The notes beneath the pieces are model-generated. The model did not search any database. It saw only the letters and a list, made by a program, of their open reading frames with translations, and was not told the DNA's origin. From Carpediemonas membranifera (taxonomy: Eukaryota; Fornicata): a DNA stretch of 64,000 nucleotides. Both the position numbers and the translations under genes were made by a program. The number at the start of each line of letters is the position of its first letter. Position 1 is the first letter of the stretch. This document shows, piece after piece, positions 59,401 to 64,000 of the stretch. The stretch is from NCBI GenBank assembly GCA_019828565.1, contig JAHDYR010000004.1, positions 248,001 to 312,000 of the forward strand. Reading direction: 5' to 3'.

Positions 59401-60938
59401 TCGGAGTTTGTGGGGGTCTCAAAGAAGAGGCCATCATACATGCTGACAGCGACAGGTGGGTGGGCCATCCTCATCTCGAAGGAGCGGGGCAGGCCCGTGG
59501 CGAGGATGTGGATGACGACCCACGCCAGGTCGGCGAGGTAGAGGGGCGAGTCGTCGGACGGCAGGCGGATGTCGGCGCCGAGCGTGGGTTGGGCGCAGAC
59601 CTCCTCGATCTCTGGCGAGTGCTTGATATGCCACTGCTTAGCGGTCTTGTCGTCAGAGCCAGAGAGCAGGGTCGACCCGTCTGGGGAGAAGACGACGCTG
59701 TTCACCCAATCATCATGACCCCTGAGCGTCTCGAAGCACTCGCCGCTGCCGATGCTCCAGAGCTTGACGGTGTTGTCATCAGAACCAGAGGCGAGGGTCC
59801 TGCCGTCGGGCGAGAAGGCGACGCTGCTGACAAAGCTCGCGTGCCCCCTGAGGACGGCGACGCACTCCCAGGTCCTGGTGTCCCAGAGTCTGATGGTCTT
59901 GTCCCACGACCCAGAGGCCAGCAGAGCGCCGTCCGGGGAGATGGCGACGGCGTTGACAGAATCAGTGTGGCCCTCCAGAGTCTGCTCGAGTCTGCCCGAC
60001 TCAGCGTCCCACACCTTGATCGTCATGTCCCTTGATCCAGAGACGATGGTCTTGCCGTCGGGGGAGACGGCGACGGAGAGCACCCAATTTGAGTGCCCTT
60101 CCATCGTCCTGTACTCGCCGGTGGCGACGTCCCACGACCTGACTGTCTTGTCAAATGATCCGGACACCAGCGTCTTGCCGTCTCGGGAGAAGGCGAGGCT
60201 GTTCACATTATTGGTGTGCCCCTCGAGCGTCTTGACGAGTCTGCCGCGCTTGCTCCACAGCTTGATCTTGTGGTTATCACCGCTCGATGCGATGGTTGAC
60301 CCGTCCGGGGAGACGGCGATGCACCGAACCTTCCCACCATGTTCCATCGACTCCTTGCACACGCCGCGCTTGTCCCACAGCTTGGTCGTCCCATCCCATG
60401 ACCCAGTGACCATGGTGCCGTCAGGGAGGAAGGCGACGCTGATCACGCCACTGGTGTGACCCTTCATCGTCTGGATGCACTCAGCCATCCTCGCATTCCA
60501 GGCAGCGAGCAGGTCGTCGACGGCGCTGTCGGGCTTGTCGGCGGCCAGCTTGCCATACCTCATCGTGACAGTGAGGTCGGGCTCAGTCAGCCTCATGCTG
60601 AATGCTGCGGGCACCACCGAGAAGAGATTGAGGACGCGGGCGAGGTCTGCGACGGTGAGGGGCGAGGATCCGATGGGATTGATGTGGAGCTTGTCCTCTG
60701 GGGCGAAGACGCGCGTAGTGGCGTCTCTGATCATGTGATCTACTGCTCTGCACTCGCTGCTGCGTGAGATTCTCGGGGAGGACGCACCATTGTTGAGATC
60801 CACTGTGTTAGTGCTCTTGAACTCGCCGCGGGCTGCATCTCTGCGCCAAAATGGCGGGGAACGTACCAGCTGTGTAAATTTGCCGTCAAAAGCGTACTTT
60901 GTGCACCGTCTCTGCACTGATCGCGCTGTTTCGGACAT
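56439..60938 (-). CDS. WD40 - expanded novel-repeat - ankyrin-like protein, 5' part of kinase copy 3
   Basis: ATG at 60938 (frame extends to a TTG at 61037), about 1499 residues to the frameshift. One seven-bladed WD40 array is followed by about ten copies of a roughly 75-residue module (core APRSFE-x-x-L-x-D/H-P... then LGPTGF). These lie in the stretch that holds two modules in copy 1 and include a perfect 501-bp tandem duplication. The ankyrin-like region follows, ending out of frame at 56439. Exon 1 of copies 1 and 2 is not conserved: homology begins just before the splice donor (about 60882), and the spliced frame would meet a stop. An intron-retained start at 60938 is the only ATG option. 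Confidence 0.65.
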   Translation of the reverse strand: MSETARSVQRRCTKYAFDGKFTQLVRSPPFWRRDAARGEFKSTNTVDLNNGASSPRISRSSECRAVDHMIRDATTRVFAPEDKLHINPIGSSPLTVADLARVLNLFSVVPAAFSMRLTEPDLTVTMRYGKLAADKPDSAVDDLLAAWNARMAECIQTMKGHTSGVISVAFLPDGTMVTGSWDGTTKLWDKRGVCKESMEHGGKVRCIAVSPDGSTIASSGDNHKIKLWSKRGRLVKTLEGHTNNVNSLAFSRDGKTLVSGSFDKTVRSWDVATGEYRTMEGHSNWVLSVAVSPDGKTIVSGSRDMTIKVWDAESGRLEQTLEGHTDSVNAVAISPDGALLASGSWDKTIRLWDTRTWECVAVLRGHASFVSSVAFSPDGRTLASGSDDNTVKLWSIGSGECFETLRGHDDWVNSVVFSPDGSTLLSGSDDKTAKQWHIKHSPEIEEVCAQPTLGADIRLPSDDSPLYLADLAWVVIHILATGLPRSFEMRMAHPPVAVSMYDGLFFETPTNSEVRGLLAPLNQSRLNKLVAQACADAGIALPAASTAVMDPNGFISVSPADDKIAAALLPLNRSCLTAAVARVCAQAVTAKTAIRVTHADLFTLKKLLAHVKATGIAPRSFEVQLDDPAATVTLGPTGFEVAPPSDVVDFVVSGFSFLTAYLDAISTADEISLGEHAPLTIGDLNVALAILTERKVAPRSFEMRLADPAGVVHTDQDGFLLSSPAGFSADVVQAVEPLNRIRLAASVSAACAQPVTPDAAVRLVHADLPSLQQVLSHIELAGIAPRSFEVQLDDPAATVTLGPTGFEVAPPSDVVDFVVSGFSFLTAYLDAISTADEISLGEHAPLTIGDLNVALAILTERKVAPRSFEMRLADPAGVVHTDQDGFLLSSPAGFSADVVQAVEPLNRIRLAASVSAACAQPVTPDAAVRLVHADLPSLQQVLSHIELAGIAPRSFEVQLDDPAATVTLGPTGFEVAPPNQAVAEVLSGFSFLTAHLDAISTDDEISLGEHAPLTAEDFRAALSRLAGRRIAPRSFEMKLSKPKMVVKLNAEKFLIARGEATGGPVTAIMYKFNQAIFRHKINEFCAQPVTAESDVDFGFDKASALILKITLGDLSRVVDHILSCHVLPRSFTMQLRSPQCTIQLNNDGFFCPSVPKSAVHDIIDPLNRICLDAILDGRLSRPVNSKTELRYMFPSYVPTDARDLRRVLDHATAGDKLPRVFQMKVNRPETTVSLGPRGFTSTHANSVVNAVLKQVNALPVVARLVKVHDAERMLSDADDAIFSLANLESAKALLDKANVLLAAAGPHATQHEARVLALRTGLARLQPVQALAKDPMPALRGRVKEALERSDELHAHIISGDVGKMRSRKLLRDKLFSPVVLNCLDRERRSPLHSAFVHDQPQAFAALLKAGCLLDDAFPDGHPLLAAVAKPPMLAAMLAARVDIDTVSRNTTALVVAIQGGHWDSATKLLARGADPSSRRSASTRCRPSRAWPTRIWPA
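58006..59095 (-). repeat. 501-bp tandem repeat (two units plus 88 bp) in kinase copy 3
   Basis: The sequence starting GGTGGGGCGACCTCGAAGCC occurs at 58006, 58507 and 59008 with exact 501-bp spacing, and the units look identical. 501 = 3 x 167, so each unit adds 167 residues, two of the novel modules, without changing frame. Confidence 0.9.
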
Positions 60939-61241
60939 TCTGTGGTGACTTCTTGGAAGTCGAAGCGGTTTCGGGAGATCGACATCCAACGCCACAGATG
61001 TGTGTGTTTTATGTCCACAGATCGTCTGCGCTGTCAAATGCAGGTTGGCAGGCTGGCCGTGGCAGGTTCCAGTGCTGGCCGGCCCGGCTTCATGGGCCTC
61101 GCGGCGCTCGCAGCTGTTTGTGAAGCGATGGCATGGTGAAGCGATGGAGACTAGCGTGTCTCATGAGGTATGGCCGGCATTGAATCAATTTATGACAAAT
61201 ATATGAATACCTAAAAACAAATCCACCGCTTCAACAAAATC
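60939..61241. other. intergenic region
   Basis: About 300 bases between the kinase copy 3 start and the TLDc gene stop. AT-rich near 61185-61220. No gene seen. Confidence 0.5.
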
Positions 61242-62990
61242 TCACACGGCCAGCAGCCGACCGGTCTTGCGTCTAAAGCCCCACACTTCAATGGACGCCA
61301 CTGCGAACTCGCCATGGGTTCTGTCAGTGTCGATCACGGTGTGGCTGAGGCATGGCGAGCCGAATGTCGGGCATTGATTTGACTCCCCCTTCACCAAATC
61401 AGACGTTAAATGAATTGCCGCCCCTAATCCTGGCCCGCCCCCGCCGATTGCGAGGATGTCGTTACAGCAGAGTTGGAACGAGTTGTTGGCGCCCGACCAT
61501 GGGAAGAGCGTGCACTGCTTTCCCTTGGCCCTGAACACGAAGCTCTCGCCGGTCCCGTAGTACGTGCGGTGCTGGTGCGGTCTCCACTCGCTCGTGACGA
61601 AGGCGCCGATGACCCCGCCGAGCTCGGTCTCAATGCACAGGACAGTGGCGTCGAACCCCTCACAGTTGCGGTAAAGCGTGGCGAGTGACCGCCCGTGCGT
61701 CTGGTCTGAATAGAGCAGGTTAGCCGGTGCCGCCGTAAACACCCTGGGAGCGGCGTTCAGCACCGTCTGGAAGGCTGTAGACGTCATGATGGCCGGCCGG
61801 TTCGGCGTCATCGGCACCGATGGGGCTGGGCCGAGCGAGGGTATGGTCTGCTCCACGTTGTGCTCGAGCACCACAGTGGTTGCGTCGTTGTCGACCGGGG
61901 CAAACACGGGTGTCAGCTTCTCCTTCCCACGACGGTCGCGGATCTCGGCCGGGTGCCGTCCGATCGCTAGCACCGCGCCAGCCCTGCCCCGCGGACTCAA
62001 ACCACCCTCCCGAAGCGTCGCAGCAGACGCCCGCATCCGAATTCCAGCCTCCTCATCAGATGATGCGAACGAGTCGACCGTCACGTCCGAGGGATAGTCG
62101 TATCGCGTGCCCTCCTTCTTTCTCGGTGCGACGGGCGGTAGCTGGTAGTGTGACCGCACCTGCTGCAGCCCGTCCCTGCTCCGCGCCAGCTCCCCCGCCA
62201 GCGCCGTCCGGTCGTCATCGGCGACGGGTATCGGTTGGTGCAGGTTAGCGCGGTCGAAGAGGGAGATGACGGTCTCGTCGGCCGAGGGCGGACTGACCCC
62301 GTCAGCTGGCGGGATTAGGGCCCTGCCTGCCCGGCGACGCTGCTCTATCAGCTGGCGGTCGTACCGCTTGGAGGCGACGACGGTGGCTATGAGGGCGCTA
62401 TACAGCCCCAGAAGCAGCGCCGCGTCCGCCATGAAGTAAGCGTGACCCCGAATGACTTTCTTCTTCTTCGCTGCCATGTCTCTGGTCCTAAAGCTCAGCA
62501 GCAGATAGTGTCGGGGCAGCAGCGGCTGGTGCTCTACGACGCCGGCCCCAGACCAGGCTCTGTCGCGGACGTAGTCGAGAGAGTGGCGGGAGGCCGTGCG
62601 GTGGATGGGAAAGGCCTGCTGCTTCTCGAGGGATCGTCGGCGGTGGTACCGAGCAGCGATGGACTTGCTCACACTCTCGAGCTCCTCCATCTTGCTTGCC
62701 CTGCTGTTGAAGGGGAGGTGCGTCGTCAAGGCGCTGTGCCGTATGCGAGAGGGCTTGATGCTCACAGTGTACTTGAAGTGACCTTGACCGGAGCATGACG
62801 CTAGATCCTCTGCAATCACGTAGCTGTCATCGTCTGCGGGCTCGAACTGGAGCACGTAGTGGAGCAAACTGAGCGTTCCCCTGATTTTCTTCATGCCGAG
62901 ACAGTAGAAGCAGGGAATTTGAACAATGGCCGTTGTTTGAGTTTCTACTATAGTTTCCAGCGTGCTTCCCGATGTTTGGGCGCCATGCAT
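61242..62990 (-). CDS. TLDc-domain protein (OXR1/NCOA7-like)
   Basis: 582 residues from the ATG at 62990; an in-frame ATG at 63158 would add 56 residues of poor composition. The C-terminal about 170 residues form a TLDc domain: LLYSDQTHGRSLATLYRNCE, GGVIGAFVTSEWRP, YYGTGESFVFRA, a glycine-rich IGGGGPGLGAAIHL and a final VASIEVWGF. The N-terminal part (about 35-110, 'FYCLGMKKIRGTLSLLHYVLQFEP') resembles the GRAM/PH-like domain seen in OXR1 proteins. A KKKK-preceded hydrophobic helix (about 180-200) could be a membrane anchor. TLDc proteins protect against oxidative stress and regulate the V-ATPase. Pro/Arg-rich linker in between. Confidence 0.8.
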   Translation of the reverse strand: MHGAQTSGSTLETIVETQTTAIVQIPCFYCLGMKKIRGTLSLLHYVLQFEPADDDSYVIAEDLASCSGQGHFKYTVSIKPSRIRHSALTTHLPFNSRASKMEELESVSKSIAARYHRRRSLEKQQAFPIHRTASRHSLDYVRDRAWSGAGVVEHQPLLPRHYLLLSFRTRDMAAKKKKVIRGHAYFMADAALLLGLYSALIATVVASKRYDRQLIEQRRRAGRALIPPADGVSPPSADETVISLFDRANLHQPIPVADDDRTALAGELARSRDGLQQVRSHYQLPPVAPRKKEGTRYDYPSDVTVDSFASSDEEAGIRMRASAATLREGGLSPRGRAGAVLAIGRHPAEIRDRRGKEKLTPVFAPVDNDATTVVLEHNVEQTIPSLGPAPSVPMTPNRPAIMTSTAFQTVLNAAPRVFTAAPANLLYSDQTHGRSLATLYRNCEGFDATVLCIETELGGVIGAFVTSEWRPHQHRTYYGTGESFVFRAKGKQCTLFPWSGANNSFQLCCNDILAIGGGGPGLGAAIHLTSDLVKGESNQCPTFGSPCLSHTVIDTDRTHGEFAVASIEVWGFRRKTGRLLAV

Positions 62991-63234
62991 TTCTTGGTAA
63001 GTCTGGCACGCTGTGTTTGTCGGTCGTTGATGGTCAAAGTTCGCATCGGATCTTTTGAGTGAATCGGGCCGGGTCCGTCTGGCTCCCCTCTCTGCCCAGC
63101 CCGACCCCTTTCTACAAAGAGCAAGAGTCAAGGCGGGTCTTGGTGTGATTCTCTCCATGCACCCTTAACCCACAAAGTGACGCGCCCAACAACAGCACCC
63201 ACCGTATCGAACCACTAAGCCCCACACCATTTAC
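62991..63234. other. intergenic region
   Basis: Contains the possible 56-codon 5' extension of the TLDc gene; nothing else seen. Confidence 0.4.
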
Positions 63235-64000
63235 TCAGATATGCCTCGGCTTGCCCACCCAGACATCCTCCTCCTTCGGCTTCTCGGGGCGCCTGGCCTC
63301 CTCCGTCTTCGGAGCCGCACTTCTACCACCCACAACGCCGCCGTTGATAGTCCTTGCCTTGCCCGAGAACCAGGCGTCCTCGTCGTCCTTGCGCTGGGCC
63401 GTGCCACCGTTGATGAGGTGCACTCCCCTGATTTTGCTGCTACTGCTACCATTGCCGTTACCGTTACCAATCTTGGCGGCAGGCTTCTTCCCGAACGATA
63501 TGGTATGCGTCGCGGTGCCGCTGCTTGCTCCCGAGGCGGCTGGGGTGATGACGGGCTCGGGCGTCGGCTCAACATACCCTACTGGGGCGGCAAAGTCCAC
63601 AGAGAGGTCGGTGTCGATGATGCAGCCTGCGTTGATGTCGTCGACGCCGGCCTTGAGCTCCAGGATGCGGAGGTCGTAGCTCTTGTTGTTGTAGTGGATG
63701 CGGATGATCTCGTTCTTAGTGAGACACGAGAACTTCACCAAGTGGTACTCTAGCACCGCTCTATGGTCTGTGATGTCCAGGAACGACGTGTCTTGGGCCT
63801 GAAGCTTGGCGAACGTCGCCTTGCGGAGGCTCACATACCGCAACTTCACCAGATCCATCGACCGGAGCCCGAGGTTGTCCATGAGCCAATATGGCATGAT
63901 ACAGGCCCCTTCCTGCGCACTGAACTCGAGGACTCCGACATGTGTGGTGGCATGGGTGAGGACGTTGGACACTTCGAAGATGAAGGGGAAGTCGTAGTTC
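63235..64000 (-). CDS. UFD1: UFD1, ubiquitin recognition factor in ERAD (partial, N-terminus outside window)
   Basis: The open frame runs past the window edge. The visible protein begins NYDFPFIFEVSN (the conserved NY-PM-F-x-V/L region) and continues VGVLEFSAQEG, MPYWLMDNLGL, TSFLDITDHRAVLE, FSCLTKNEII and VDFAAPVGYVEP, the double-psi beta-barrel and second subdomain of UFD1. The C-terminal about 85 residues are disordered with Gly/Ser/Asn tracts and short motifs (FGKKPAAKIG) that in UFD1 bind p97/CDC48 and NPL4. UFD1-NPL4-p97 extracts ubiquitinated proteins from the ER. Confidence 0.9.
   Translation of the reverse strand, partial: NYDFPFIFEVSNVLTHATTHVGVLEFSAQEGACIMPYWLMDNLGLRSMDLVKLRYVSLRKATFAKLQAQDTSFLDITDHRAVLEYHLVKFSCLTKNEIIRIHYNNKSYDLRILELKAGVDDINAGCIIDTDLSVDFAAPVGYVEPTPEPVITPAASGASSGTATHTISFGKKPAAKIGNGNGNGSSSSKIRGVHLINGGTAQRKDDEDAWFSGKARTINGGVVGGRSAAPKTEEARRPEKPKEEDVWVGKPRHI

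Overview
This window comes from a compact, GC-rich, gene-dense nuclear genome of a microbial eukaryote. The gene content is plainly eukaryotic: a p24 cargo receptor, eIF2B gamma, NF-YA, UFD1, a P5-type ATPase, a phosphatidylinositol transfer protein, a TLDc protein and a ceramide-glucosyltransferase-like enzyme. Genes sit a few hundred bases apart on both strands and are nearly intron-free. The introns I can define are very short (28 and 64 nt), begin GTTCGT or GTACGT, and carry a CTAAC- or CTCAC-type branch site pressed against the terminal CAG. That architecture is known from metamonads such as Giardia and Trichomonas, so a free-living metamonad-like flagellate is my best guess (inference; no rRNA or other marker is present).

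Layout. 1-13.5 kb: a p24 protein cut by the window edge, a very large receptor with two tandem periplasmic-binding-type ectodomains, a possible Get1-like membrane protein, a 43-codon small ORF with an N-myristoylation consensus, a multipass orphan, a TMEM62-type metallophosphoesterase and eIF2B gamma. 13.7-17 kb: an orphan protein with a 28-nt intron, a small ER-lumenal protein ending TDEL, and NF-YA with a 28-nt intron. 17.4-31.7 kb: two direct copies of a WD40 - novel repeat - ankyrin-like - TKL kinase gene, separated by a P5-type ATPase and an Asp/Ser-rich repeat protein. 31.9-37.4 kb: deoxyribose-phosphate aldolase, a ubiquitin-like membrane protein, a MIF4G-like protein and an acidic orphan. 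37.4-44.5 kb: two short proteins that look like the C-terminal (RuvC-III plus zinc ribbon) end of Fanzor/TnpB nucleases. They lie on either side of an extraordinary tandem fusion of two UDP-galactopyranose-mutase-like flavoprotein domains with DUF707-like domains. 44.6-54.7 kb: a GT21-like glycosyltransferase, a 1343-residue orphan, a type I membrane protein, and two identical GH25 lysozyme genes forming a 797-bp-arm inverted repeat around a PITP gene. 55-61 kb: a third, inverted, frameshifted and repeat-expanded copy of the WD40/kinase gene. 61-64 kb: a TLDc-domain protein and UFD1 (cut by the edge).

Two themes recur. First, recent local duplication, inversion and gene conversion (kinase genes, lysozymes, internal UGM repeats). 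Second, membrane, secretory and glycan biology (p24, UGM/DUF707, GT21, UFD1, Ubl membrane protein, P5 ATPase, PITP, lysozymes). Several apparent starts at GTG or TTG were replaced here by ATG starts or by spliced first exons. No tRNA, rRNA, CRISPR array or complete transposon was recognised.
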